In this document: piece by piece, positions 13,370 through 21,763 of the stretch
Layout of the letters: every line of letters starts with the position of its first letter
Numbering within the stretch: the stretch's first letter is position 1
DNA from: Caldilineaceae bacterium
GTDB lineage: Bacteria; Chloroflexota; Anaerolineae; Caldilineales; Caldilineaceae
NCBI GenBank assembly: GCA_026645575.1
Contig: JAPKMW010000109.1
Span: forward strand, 1 to 36,712
Direction: 5' to 3'
Length of the DNA stretch: 36,712 bases
Program-made: the position numbers and the translations under genes
Notes under the pieces: model-generated
The model's database searches: none
Told to the model about the DNA's origin: nothing
Seen by the model: only the letters and a program-made list of their open reading frames with translations

Positions 13370-15820
13370 ATGCCGCAAATTCGGGCCAGGCTCGCTTTTC
13401 GTCTTTCTCGTAGCCTTACGATTGGCATAACAGCTCTTCTCGGCGCACTTTTGTTGACTACCGCCCTGGTGGGGAGTATGGTGATTGCGGCGGAAGAACA
13501 CGCCCACGATCATACTACCGGTGCGTCGGCCATCGTTCACATCGCCGATGATACCACTGCTGCCGTCAGTAGCGCAACCGCAATTCATCTATTGGAAGCC
13601 AACCTGTCCCCTGCCAGCGAAGTCCCGGCGGTTGACAGCGTCGCCGGCGGTCGCGCTGTTTTGGCTTTGATGACCGATACGCTCTCCTATCGTGTCTTTG
13701 TAGCCGACATCGACAATGTGACGGCTGCCCATATTCACGAAGGCGCACCGGGGACGAATGGCCCGGTGATTGCGCCGCTCTTTGGCGGCAGCGGCCTCTT
13801 TGATCCCGCCAACCCCATCAGCGGCACCCTGACCCTGACGCCAACCCAAGTAGCAAAGCTGTTAGCTGGTGATTACTACATCAATGTCCATACCAGCGAC
13901 TTCCCTAGTGGTGAAGTGCGCGGTCAGGTGCGTGTCTATACGCCGCCGGCCAGTCATAATGCACTGCTCTTAGGGCGCAACGAAGTTCCCGCCGTGACGA
14001 CGAGCGCCAAAGGCGTGGCACGCTTTACCATCGTCAACACTGACACCTTGCAATATCAGATCGCCGTCTCTAACATTGTCAGCATCACCGCCGCCCATAT
14101 CCACTTTGGCCCCATCGGTAAAAATGGCGGCGTGGTGCATGGTCTTTATAATGGCAGCGGCGCCTTTGATCCGGCCAATCCCCTGAGCGGTACGCTGACG
14201 TTGACAAATAAGAACCTTGTCGATCTGCTTACTGGCTACTACTATGTCAACATTCACACCAGCGCCAACCCCGGCGGCGAGATTCGCGGGCAGATCGGCG
14301 GGACGCGTCTCTTCCAGGCCAACCTCTCCGGCGCCGCCGAAGTGCCACCGCGTATAGGCAACGCTTCCGGGCGTGCCGTACTGGCGTTGAGCGCCGACGC
14401 CACCAAACTCACCTACCGGGTGACAGTCAATGACATCATCAGCATTACTGCCTCCCACATTCACAAAGCGCCCGCCGGCGTTAATGGCGGGGTGATCTTC
14501 AACCTGATGGGCAGCGGCGGCTTTAGCACGCAGCAGCCGGTAAGCGGCACCCTTGATCTCTCCACGGCCCAGGTCATGGATCTGATCAGCGACAACTACT
14601 ATGTCAATGTCCACACCACCAGCGCCCCAGCCGGCGCCATTCGCGGTCAGGTGCTGCCCTACCAACCCTCGGCCCACATGATGGCCCCCTTGACCGGCGC
14701 CGCCGAAGTGCCGGCGGTGAACACAAATGCGGTTGGCGTGGCGCGCTTTATTTTGAATAGCCCGCTCGACACCCTTCATTACAGCGCCTGGGTCACCGAC
14801 ATTATCAGCGTGACGGCTTCCCATATTCATGTGGCGCCGGCGGGCAAGAATGGGCCGGTTGTCTTCCCCCTTTCTGGTGGTAGCACGCCCTTTGGTCCCC
14901 TTCGCCCCATCGGTGGCGGGGTGGCGCTCAATGCCCAAAACTGGGTTGATCTGTTGACGGGCTACTACTATGTCAATGTCCACACGACAGCCAATCCTAG
15001 CGGCGCGATCCGTGGGCAACTGGGCGGCGCCCGTCTCTTCCAGGCCGATCTCAAGGGGGCAAATGAAGTGCCGGCGGTGACAACCGCAGCCACGGGGCGC
15101 GGGGTGCTGGCGCTCAATGCCAATGCGACGGCGATCTCCTACCGCGTGACAGTCAAGGACATTGACAAGATCACAATGGCGCACATCCACCAAGGCGCAG
15201 CCGGCGTTAATGGCCCAGTTGTTGCCCCGATCTTTCTGGGGCTGGGCCTCTTTGACCCGGCGAACCCGATCAGCGGGACGGCGCCAGTCAATACGCTGCT
15301 GGTCCTCAATATGTTGAGTGGCGATTACTATGTCAATGTCCACACCACCGACTTCCCGGCGGGCGAGATTCGCGGCCAGATCGAACCCTATGCGCCGGAA
15401 GCCAAGTGGACGGCCACCTTGAACGGGGCGCAGGAGGCGACGCCCGTCACCACGACGGCGTCGGGGCAAGGCTACTTTGCCTTGAACGGTGATCTGAATC
15501 TGTTGCACTACAGTGTCAGTGTGACCAACATTGTCACGATTACCGCAGCGCACATCCACCTGGCGCCGGCGGGCAAGAATGGGCCGGTGGTCTATGGCCT
15601 CTACAGTCCCAGCCAGGGTCGCTTTGACGCCGCCAACCCCATCGGTGGCTGTCTACAGTTGACGGGCAAGGATCTGGTCGATCTCGTCACTGGCTATCAC
15701 TATGTCAATGTCCACACGACGACAAATCCCGGCGGCGAAATTCGTGGGCAGATTGTCCTGCCAGGGCAGAGCGCTACGCTCACGCGCCTCTTCCTGCCGT
15801 TGGCAACCAAACCGCAGTAA
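13370..15820 (+). CDS. secreted protein with six tandem CHRD domains
   Basis: An 816-aa exported protein. AAGGAG lies eight bases before the ATG. The signal peptide covers about residues 1-40 (LTIGITALLGALLLTT). A His-rich stretch follows (EEHAHDH). Six CHRD domains of about 120 residues then repeat, beginning near residues 73, 196, 317, 438, 561 and 684. Each has L.G..EVPAV.T.A.G, a central ITAAHIH.AP.G.NGPV, and ends DYYVNVHT...P.GEIRGQ. CHRD domains occur in chordin and in many bacterial surface proteins; their ligand in bacteria is not established. The last residues are TRLFLPLATKPQ. Divergent placement from an ECF sigma/RskA pair suggests stress- or envelope-controlled expression. Repeats are diverged enough not to be a recent amplification. 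Confidence 0.92.
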   Translation: MPQIRARLAFRLSRSLTIGITALLGALLLTTALVGSMVIAAEEHAHDHTTGASAIVHIADDTTAAVSSATAIHLLEANLSPASEVPAVDSVAGGRAVLALMTDTLSYRVFVADIDNVTAAHIHEGAPGTNGPVIAPLFGGSGLFDPANPISGTLTLTPTQVAKLLAGDYYINVHTSDFPSGEVRGQVRVYTPPASHNALLLGRNEVPAVTTSAKGVARFTIVNTDTLQYQIAVSNIVSITAAHIHFGPIGKNGGVVHGLYNGSGAFDPANPLSGTLTLTNKNLVDLLTGYYYVNIHTSANPGGEIRGQIGGTRLFQANLSGAAEVPPRIGNASGRAVLALSADATKLTYRVTVNDIISITASHIHKAPAGVNGGVIFNLMGSGGFSTQQPVSGTLDLSTAQVMDLISDNYYVNVHTTSAPAGAIRGQVLPYQPSAHMMAPLTGAAEVPAVNTNAVGVARFILNSPLDTLHYSAWVTDIISVTASHIHVAPAGKNGPVVFPLSGGSTPFGPLRPIGGGVALNAQNWVDLLTGYYYVNVHTTANPSGAIRGQLGGARLFQADLKGANEVPAVTTAATGRGVLALNANATAISYRVTVKDIDKITMAHIHQGAAGVNGPVVAPIFLGLGLFDPANPISGTAPVNTLLVLNMLSGDYYVNVHTTDFPAGEIRGQIEPYAPEAKWTATLNGAQEATPVTTTASGQGYFALNGDLNLLHYSVSVTNIVTITAAHIHLAPAGKNGPVVYGLYSPSQGRFDAANPIGGCLQLTGKDLVDLVTGYHYVNVHTTTNPGGEIRGQIVLPGQSATLTRLFLPLATKPQ

Positions 15821-15822
15821 TG

Positions 15823-15868
15823 AGCGTGGACAGTATCACTGCGAAAGCGTGGACAGTATCACTGCGAA
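15823..15868 (+). repeat. two tandem 23-bp copies after the CHRD stop
   Basis: AGCGTGGACAGTATCACTGC followed by GAA occurs at 15823-15845 and again exactly at 15846-15868, two bases past the stop codon. The second copy runs into the first of three hairpins. Confidence 0.85.
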
Positions 15869-15937
15869 TCAGGGAAAAGGATGGGCTATTCCCCTGATTC
15901 CAATAACGAGGAGTTCGCACGCCCCGTGCGAACTCCT
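15866..15937 (+). terminator. two hairpins downstream of the CHRD gene
   Basis: The first hairpin pairs 15866-15874 (GAATCAGGG) with 15892-15900. The second pairs 15909-15921 (AGGAGTTCGCACG) with 15925-15937 perfectly, around a 3-base loop, followed by TGTT. Either could slow or stop transcription of the CHRD gene. Confidence 0.55.
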
Positions 15938-15946
15938 TGTTAGGGA

Positions 15947-15988
15947 GCAACAAAAAAGCGACGCTATGCAGCGTCGCTTTTTTGTTGC
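15947..15988. terminator. bidirectional rho-independent terminator
   Basis: Arms 15947-15965 and 15970-15988 are perfectly complementary over 19 bp with a 4-base loop. The stem contains a 6-A run on the left and a 6-T run on the right around GCGACGCT. It separates the convergent CHRD and Uma2 genes and should serve both. Confidence 0.9.
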
Positions 15989-16008
15989 CAGCATCGCTAA
16001 TGAGCCTG

Positions 16009-16602
16009 TTACTCGTCAGCAAAGAGGTCTGCCACAGAGACATGAAAGCCGGGCAGTAACTCCTGACAGGTGATGGTATCGCCCATTTTGTAAACGTGGA
16101 TCTGGTCGAGCGCTTGGTAGCTGTGAACTTGCAGCAGCTTTGGATCAACCACCCAGACGACCTTTACGTCAATGGCAAAGTATTCAGCCAGCTTTTCCTG
16201 TACTTCGCTCCAAGCGTCATGCGGGGAAAGCACCTCGACAATTAACTCCGGCGCGACATCAAGATAAGAAGTTGACTTTACTTGGGCATAGCGAGCGCGT
16301 GACATATAGGCCAGGTCAACGCCTCGCACCGTGTCTGGATCACGACCAGTATAAACACCAGTCTCGCCACCGAATACTTTGCCCAACTTGTGTTCACGCA
16401 CATAATTTTTTAAGAATGAACCAAGGTTAATCTCAACATCACCGTGACGATGTCCGGTCGGCATACGTTCAACAATTTCCCCTCTGACAAGATCGGTTGG
16501 GCCGAGACCGGTCATGCGGTAAAGTTCTTCACCTGTGATCAGCCGGCAAATCGTTGTTGGTGGTTCAACAGCCGGCGCAATGGCAACTGTTGGCATGGTC
16601 AT
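16009..16602 (-). CDS. Uma2 family (DUF820) putative restriction endonuclease
   Basis: A 197-aa protein of the Uma2 family, with a PD-(D/E)XK nuclease-like fold. The conserved features are LVRGEIVERMPTG near residue 40, the metal-site aspartate in VRGVDLAYMS, and the PELIVEVLSPHD strand with the second acidic residue, followed by KLAEYFAIDVKVVWVVDP. Uma2 proteins are very numerous in Chloroflexota and cyanobacteria; most have no demonstrated function, and some are thought to be transposon-associated. It lies 26 bases downstream of the hydrolase gene on the same strand but has its own terminator and no functional link to the transporter that I can see. Confidence 0.88.
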   Translation of the reverse strand: MTMPTVAIAPAVEPPTTICRLITGEELYRMTGLGPTDLVRGEIVERMPTGHRHGDVEINLGSFLKNYVREHKLGKVFGGETGVYTGRDPDTVRGVDLAYMSRARYAQVKSTSYLDVAPELIVEVLSPHDAWSEVQEKLAEYFAIDVKVVWVVDPKLLQVHSYQALDQIHVYKMGDTITCQELLPGFHVSVADLFADE

Positions 16603-16628
16603 AACAAAAACTCCTAATACAAAACCGC

Positions 16629-17546
16629 TTACCGATTGTAATAATCATACACCGCCCGCCCAATCTGCCCAAACGCACTATCAATCGCATCCGTGCGCGC
16701 CCATTCGGCTACTTTGTCATCGCCGACAGCTTCGGCGTCCCAACGGGCGAAGACGGTGATGGCAATGTGATCTTGTTCGGTGGCGTAAAGAATGCCGGCA
16801 TCGTTGCGGATGCCGGCGAGGGTGCCGGTCTTGTGCGCAAAGGGGACGCCGTAGGGGAGATAGCGGGGCAGGCGCTGGTTGAGTTGTTGTTGCAGCATGA
16901 TGTGCAACATGCCGTCACAGGCGGTGCGATCCACCACTTCGCCCCGGTAGATCATGGCGCAGAGGCGGGTCATGTCGCGCGAGGTGGCGCTGTTGTTGTC
17001 GGCTCCACGGCTGTAAGCGTGGCCGTCGCGGTTGGCCGGCGGTGCTTTGCGGTGCTTGGCCCAATCGCCAAAGTAAGTGTTGGGGTCAGCCGCTTCGTGG
17101 CCGAACATGTCATCAAAGATGCCGCGGATGTCAAAGGCCATGTGGATATTGCCGACCCCCAACGCCTTCATGTATCCGTCGATCTGTGCCACGCCCAGAC
17201 GACGCATTAACATATCGGTGGCGGTGTTATCGCTAATGATAATCATGACGGTCAACAGATCACGCACGGTCGGCTGCAACCCATCGTTGAGATAGGTGAG
17301 AATCCCGCTGCCGATATTTTTGAGCGGATAGGTTAACTCCCAGCGGTCATCCAGTGTAAAAGCGCCAGCCGCCATCTGGTGAAACGCTTCGCATAGTACA
17401 GGAATCTTCAAGACGCTCGCCATCGGAAAACCGGCATCGGCATTGATATGGAGTTCCTCGCCGGATTCAATGTGGATCAAGGAGACGCCCATCTCGGCGC
17501 CGCTGGCGGCAATGGCGTGGTGGATGGTTTGTTCTAATACAGACAT
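16629..17546 (-). CDS. class A beta-lactamase-fold serine hydrolase, cytosolic
   Basis: A 305-aa penicillin-recognising hydrolase. It has all three motifs of the fold: S-x-x-K at Ser44-Lys47 (MASVLKI), S-D-N at 105-107 (ISDNTATD) and K-T-G at 239-241 (AHKTGTL). I see no signal peptide and no clear omega-loop glutamate, so a true beta-lactamase is unlikely. A peptidase or esterase acting on imported peptides fits better. It follows the permease genes by 20 bases on the same strand, within the peptide transporter operon, which supports that reading. GAGGAG lies a few bases before the ATG at 17546. Confidence 0.85.
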   Translation of the reverse strand: MSVLEQTIHHAIAASGAEMGVSLIHIESGEELHINADAGFPMASVLKIPVLCEAFHQMAAGAFTLDDRWELTYPLKNIGSGILTYLNDGLQPTVRDLLTVMIIISDNTATDMLMRRLGVAQIDGYMKALGVGNIHMAFDIRGIFDDMFGHEAADPNTYFGDWAKHRKAPPANRDGHAYSRGADNNSATSRDMTRLCAMIYRGEVVDRTACDGMLHIMLQQQLNQRLPRYLPYGVPFAHKTGTLAGIRNDAGILYATEQDHIAITVFARWDAEAVGDDKVAEWARTDAIDSAFGQIGRAVYDYYNR

Positions 17547-17566
17547 AAGCTCCTCATCTATTTTGT

Positions 17567-18493
17567 TTATTCGGCCCGCTGTTTGGGATCAAGGGCATCG
17601 CGCACGCCATCGCCAAGGAGGTTGAAGGCCAGCACCGTAATAAAAATCATGACCCCAGGAAAGGTGGCAATGTGGGGAAACTGGCGAATCAGCGCACGTC
17701 CATCGGCCAGGGTGCCGCCCCAGGAGGGGGTTGGCGGTTGAATGCCCAGCCCCAGAAAGGAGAGCGATGATTCCAAAATGATAATGCCGCCGACCCCCAA
17801 CGAGGCGAGGACGATCACGGGGCCTAAGACATTGGGTACAATATGGCGCCAGATGATGCCGCCGCTGCGGGCGCCGATGGCCCGTGCCGCAATGATGTAG
17901 TCGCGTTGTTTCAAGCTCATAACATCGGCGCGTACCACACGGGCGAACCTTGCCCAGGTGGTGGCGCCAATCACAATGATGGTTGTTGTTAAACTAGGAC
18001 CCAAGACGGCGGAAAGCACGATCAGCAGCGCCAAGAGGGGGAAGGCCATGAGCGTATCGACAATACGTGACAGGATGGCATCGACCCAGCCGCCGAAGTA
18101 ACCAGCCAACGCCCCCACCAACACCCCGATGCCAACGGAGACCGCCGTTGCCACCAACCCAACCAGCAAAGCAATACGGGCGCCGTAGATAATGCGACTG
18201 AGGAGATCGCGCCCAATGTGGTCAAAGCCCAACCAATGATCGACCGCTGGCGGTTTGCCGCGCATACCGGGAAAGCTATAGGTTGGATCGTGGGGAAGAA
18301 TCCACTCTGCAAAGATGGCAACCAGCGCAATGATGACAATAAAAACCAGGCCGACCGCCGCGGCCCGGTTGGCGCGGAAGCGTCGCCACGCTTGTTGTAA
18401 CTCGGAACGGCGCTTGATCTCCGCTTTGGGGACGCCAATGCTTTGGCTCCGTTGCATGGGTGCGACTGCCATAGATGGAAACTTTCTCCTCAT
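17567..18493 (-). CDS. peptide/nickel-type ABC transporter permease, DppC/OppC-like
   Basis: A 308-aa inner-membrane permease. A cytosolic N-terminus precedes the first helix (VGLVFIVIIALVAIFAEWILP, about 45-65). Then come HWLGFDHIGRDLLSRIIYGARIAL, the signature of OppC/DppC proteins, and five further helices. The EAA-type coupling loop is AARAIGARSGGIIWRHIVPN, where the transport ATPase docks. The family motif FLGLGIQPPTPSWG is near the end. It starts inside the stop of the upstream permease (ATGA overlap, 18490-18493), so both are translated together. No ATPase gene follows. Confidence 0.93.
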   Translation of the reverse strand: MRRKFPSMAVAPMQRSQSIGVPKAEIKRRSELQQAWRRFRANRAAAVGLVFIVIIALVAIFAEWILPHDPTYSFPGMRGKPPAVDHWLGFDHIGRDLLSRIIYGARIALLVGLVATAVSVGIGVLVGALAGYFGGWVDAILSRIVDTLMAFPLLALLIVLSAVLGPSLTTTIIVIGATTWARFARVVRADVMSLKQRDYIIAARAIGARSGGIIWRHIVPNVLGPVIVLASLGVGGIIILESSLSFLGLGIQPPTPSWGGTLADGRALIRQFPHIATFPGVMIFITVLAFNLLGDGVRDALDPKQRAE

Positions 18494-19422
18494 TCAATCC
18501 GAATGCGCGGGTCGACCAGGGCGTAGGCCAAGTCGGTCAAAAGGTTGGCGACAACAATCAGGGCCGCCGAGAGAACCACAATTGATTGCACCACCTGGTA
18601 GTCTACACGGAAGACCGAATCGACAAAGAGCCGCCCCAAGCCCGGCAGTGCGAAGATGGTTTCAATGATGATCGTGCCGCTAAAGAGGAAGGCAATGCGG
18701 AAGCCGATCACCGTCACCACGGGCAGCAGCGCATTGCGCACAGCATGGCGGGTGATCACCACATAGCGCGATAGCCCTTTGGCCGTTGCTGTCCGTACAT
18801 AATCCTGGCTCATGGTTTCAATTGTGGCGCCGCGCATCACGCGCGCCAGCACGGCCATCTGTTCTGTTGCCAGCACCGCCACCGGCAGGAGATACCCCTG
18901 CCAGCTTTTGAGGCCAAAGGGCGGGACCCAGCGCAAGATCAGGGCAAAGAGGATAATGCCCATGAGCGCAAACCAGAAGTTGGGCAGCGCTGCCCCCGCC
19001 GTCGCGCCTAAGGTTAAGCCATAATCAAAGAGTGAGTTACGCCGCACGCCGGCAATAACGCCAGCCGGCACGGCCAGGGCCAGCGACACAATCAAGGCGT
19101 AGAAATTTAATAGCCCGGAAACCGGCAACGTCTCAAAGATCATATCGCGCACCGGCACGCCACGCCGGATCAACGATTCGCCAAAATCGCCGCGTAAAAG
19201 ATTACCGGCCCAGACCAGATATTGTTCATGGTAAGGCCGATCCAGACCCCACTTGCGTTTTACCGCATCCATCTGCTCCTGTGTCATCTGGATCTCTCCC
19301 TCACCCAACAATAAGGTGACGGGATCAGCCGGAATTAAGCGCATGATGACAAAGGTGATGATGCTAATCAAAAAAATCACCACAACACCTTGGAGCAGAC
19401 GCGAAACAATGTAGTTGACCAT
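18490..19422 (-). CDS. peptide/nickel-type ABC transporter permease, DppB/OppB-like
   Basis: A 310-aa inner-membrane permease with the OppB layout. A first helix at about 8-28 (LLQGVVVIFLISIITFVIMRL) is followed by a periplasmic loop with DPVTLLLGEGEIQMTQEQMD and GLDRPYHEQYLVW. Five more helices follow, with the coupling loop RTATAKGLSRYVVITRHAVRN. It partners the DppC-like permease and the binding protein upstream. The ATG at 19422 abuts a region of dispersed repeats and lacks a good ribosome site, so the true start could differ slightly. The repeat block separates it from the substrate-binding gene by 267 bases. Confidence 0.92.
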   Translation of the reverse strand: MVNYIVSRLLQGVVVIFLISIITFVIMRLIPADPVTLLLGEGEIQMTQEQMDAVKRKWGLDRPYHEQYLVWAGNLLRGDFGESLIRRGVPVRDMIFETLPVSGLLNFYALIVSLALAVPAGVIAGVRRNSLFDYGLTLGATAGAALPNFWFALMGIILFALILRWVPPFGLKSWQGYLLPVAVLATEQMAVLARVMRGATIETMSQDYVRTATAKGLSRYVVITRHAVRNALLPVVTVIGFRIAFLFSGTIIIETIFALPGLGRLFVDSVFRVDYQVVQSIVVLSAALIVVANLLTDLAYALVDPRIRIE

Positions 19423-19462
19423 AGGATTTGGGATTTTAGATGCAATTACTCAGCCCGCTCCT

Positions 19463-19595
19463 CGCCAGTCACGGACTGGCTAAGTGAACGTCTAGAACTA
19501 ACTTCCGCTCTTGGCGAGTCCGTGACTCGCCCTATCTGGTTGCGAGTCACGGACTCGTCAAGAGCAAAGCGGGAAGTTATAGTTAGACGTTCACT
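19463..19595. repeat. compound palindromic repeat, AGTC-palindrome family
   Basis: A large imperfect inverted repeat pairs 19483-19530 with 19542-19595 around an 11-base loop. Both arms share AGTGAACGTCTA, AACTTCC and GAGTCCGTGACTCGC. An extra unit CCAGTCACGGACTGG lies at 19465-19479. The core AGTCACGGACT and neighbouring AAGAGC/AGAGC match the copies at 1804 and 11354. It lies between the binding protein and permease genes of one operon. Confidence 0.85.
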
Positions 19596-19616
19596 GAGAG
19601 TGGGTGAGCAGAGTTA

Positions 19617-19677
19617 CTTTTAGATTTTGGATTTTGGTTGCATGTAAGAGGTGCAATCTAAAATCCAAAATCTAAAA
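19617..19677. repeat. AT-rich hairpin
   Basis: Left arm 19617-19642 (TTTAGATTTTGGATTTTGG, then TTGCA) pairs with 19652-19677 apart from a small mismatch, around a 9-base loop. It lies 12 bases past the binding protein stop codon. A related stretch GGATTTGGGATTTTAGAT sits at about 19425-19441, on the other side of the palindrome block. Confidence 0.75.
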
Positions 19678-19689
19678 TCACAAATAAAC

Positions 19690-21360
19690 TTAGCCGTTTT
19701 GGTTGATCCCCATAATGTGACCTTGGGGATAGAGCAGGTCGCCACGGAGGGTATTCGTCGGGTCGGGCAAGTTTGTGACCCGAGGGTGCCAGACATTCAA
19801 CCACTGATCCCATTGCAAGAAGAGAAATGGTACTTCTTCGGCAACAATGTCTTGAATCTCAGCATAATATTGACGACGTTCTTCCATGTTAACTGTTTTG
19901 AGACCCAACTCAAGCAACTCATCTACCCGTGCGTTGGAAAAGTTTGTGAAATTATTGCCGCCGCCCGTTCCTAAGGTGTTCGATGCGTCGGGATCAAGGG
20001 CATCGCCAAAAGTCCAGTTATAGAGCGAGGCATCCATATCCCCTGCCTTTAGCGCTTCATTGATGGCGGCCACTGGCGCTTCGGCCAATTGCATATCAAC
20101 GCCGATATCCTTGAAGAATTGCTGTGCCAGTTCGGCAATGGGGCGGCGCGCTTGGTCGCCGGTAATCGTGGTGCAGGTAAAGGTGAGCTTGGCGCCGTCC
20201 TTTTCCCGAATGCCATCGGCCCCTACTGCCCAACCAGCCTCCTCTAAAAGCGCTTTGGCCGCTTCGGGATCATGGGCATATGTTTTCATATCGGCCTTGT
20301 GATAATAGGCATTGGCCGGCGACAGATTGGAATGGGCAACCTGCGCTGCGCCGTTCCAAAGTTCGTCAATGATCCGTTGGCGATCCAGCGCGTGCATGAG
20401 CGCCTGGCGCACCCGCTTGTCCGAAAGGATGGGGTGCTTGTTGTTGAGTGGGAAGTGTTTTACCGAATTGGCCAGGGTGGCAAAAACAGGATACCCTTCC
20501 TCATCACGCAGGCGCAGGCTGTCTTCAACCAACAGCGGCCAAGTGGCAGAATCAGCCTCACCTGTTTCCAAAGCAATGGCGCGCACCGACGGTTCCGGCA
20601 CCGTGTTTTGCCGGATGAAATCCACTTTGGGGCGGCCGCGGAAGTGATCTGGGAAGGCTTCCAATAGCGTATATTCTGCCGGCACCCACTCCTTGAGCAT
20701 AAATTGACCGGTGCCAATGGGTTTGGTCCGGTACCCTTCTTCCCCTACTTCAGCGTGATATTCAGATTGGACAATCCAAATCCCGGCGGCGCGTGCCAAA
20801 AAGGCTGCATTGACATCGGTCATGTTGATGACAACAGTGTAGTCGTCTGGCGTTTCAATTGCGCCCATGTTGCGGAAGTTATTGGCCAGCGATGAACCAT
20901 TTTCTGCATTGCTGTAGAATTCAAAGGTGTATTTCACGTCAGCGGCGGTAAATTCTTTGCCGTCGTGAAATTTAATACCTTCACGTAATTTGAAGGTATA
21001 GGTGAGGCCATCTTCTGCAACTTCGTAAGACTCTGCCAGCACAGGTTCCAGTGCGTTATCCAAACCGACCTGGATCAACGCATTGTGGATGTTGCTGATC
21101 ATCGTCCAGTGAACGGTCGGGCCAGCATCATTGGGGCTAAGACCGGAGACTTCTTGATGGCCGACCCAAATTAATGTGCCGCCGGTTGTCTCGCCGCCAG
21201 CGGCAGCCGGCGCTGCGCCGCTATCTGCCGCTGGGGCGCTGTCGCCACTCATGGTTTGCTCGGTCGGCACACAGGCTGCCAACGCCGCCGCCGAAAGACC
21301 AATGCCGGTTAATTGCAAAAATTGGCGTCGATCTAACTTTCTCATGCGTAATTCTGCCAT
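19690..21360 (-). CDS. extracellular solute-binding protein family 5 (peptide type), Tat lipoprotein
   Basis: A 556-aa binding protein. The N-terminus has DRRQFLQLTGIGLSAAALAAC: a twin-arginine-like motif at residues 11-12 and a lipobox with Cys30, so it is probably exported folded and lipid-anchored. A Ser/Ala/Gly-rich spacer follows. The mature domain has family 5 features: ALEPVLAESYEVAEDGLTYT, LREGIKFHDGKEFTAADVKY and VRQALMHALDRQRIIDELW. The start at 21360 is supported by GAGGAG nine bases upstream. It should deliver peptides or similar solutes to the two permeases downstream. C-terminal LFLQWDQWLNVW is typical of the family. Confidence 0.93.
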   Translation of the reverse strand: MAELRMRKLDRRQFLQLTGIGLSAAALAACVPTEQTMSGDSAPAADSGAAPAAAGGETTGGTLIWVGHQEVSGLSPNDAGPTVHWTMISNIHNALIQVGLDNALEPVLAESYEVAEDGLTYTFKLREGIKFHDGKEFTAADVKYTFEFYSNAENGSSLANNFRNMGAIETPDDYTVVINMTDVNAAFLARAAGIWIVQSEYHAEVGEEGYRTKPIGTGQFMLKEWVPAEYTLLEAFPDHFRGRPKVDFIRQNTVPEPSVRAIALETGEADSATWPLLVEDSLRLRDEEGYPVFATLANSVKHFPLNNKHPILSDKRVRQALMHALDRQRIIDELWNGAAQVAHSNLSPANAYYHKADMKTYAHDPEAAKALLEEAGWAVGADGIREKDGAKLTFTCTTITGDQARRPIAELAQQFFKDIGVDMQLAEAPVAAINEALKAGDMDASLYNWTFGDALDPDASNTLGTGGGNNFTNFSNARVDELLELGLKTVNMEERRQYYAEIQDIVAEEVPFLFLQWDQWLNVWHPRVTNLPDPTNTLRGDLLYPQGHIMGINQNG

Positions 21361-21763
21361 CGGTGTGATCTCCTCTTGTTGCGAATTGGTATGATACCGT
21401 GTTGCGTGACTTCAACCATTGCGCCGTATGATCAAGCGAACAGCGTTACCGCATTTGGTGGTCACAGGCTAAGTTAAAGTCGGGAAAGTAATGTTGATAC
21501 ACCGGCCAGCCATTGGACGGTGTGCTAGGTGTGTGCGCAGTGTAGCATAAGGGCGCGCCCCTGTCAATAAGTGTCGCGCTCCTAGGTGCATTAAAGTTTG
21601 CTTGTCATTACTGATTGCCGTTACGTAAGATCAGCTATTCCTCATTTGCATAAATGCGCTGTTGTGGGTAGATTATCTGTAGACCACAATGGCAAACCGA
21701 CTTTCTGTCAAAAAGCCGGTTTGTTGCTCAATAAGCTTCCGATCCGACATAAAGGAATTGATC
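21361..21763. other. divergent region between binding protein and aminotransferase
   Basis: About 400 bases with no gene that I can support. It must hold promoters for both directions. Only the AAAGGA ribosome site at 21751-21756 before the aminotransferase and the GAGGAG of the binding protein are clear. Confidence 0.5.

Noticed and set aside
13970..15559. 529-codon minus-strand frame
   Set aside because: It is antisense to the CHRD gene and shows a reflected periodicity with no start signal; the plus frame has signal peptide and domains.
16629..17546. Reading the serine hydrolase as an antibiotic-resistance beta-lactamase
   Set aside because: There is no signal peptide and no clear omega-loop glutamate, and it sits in a peptide-transport operon.
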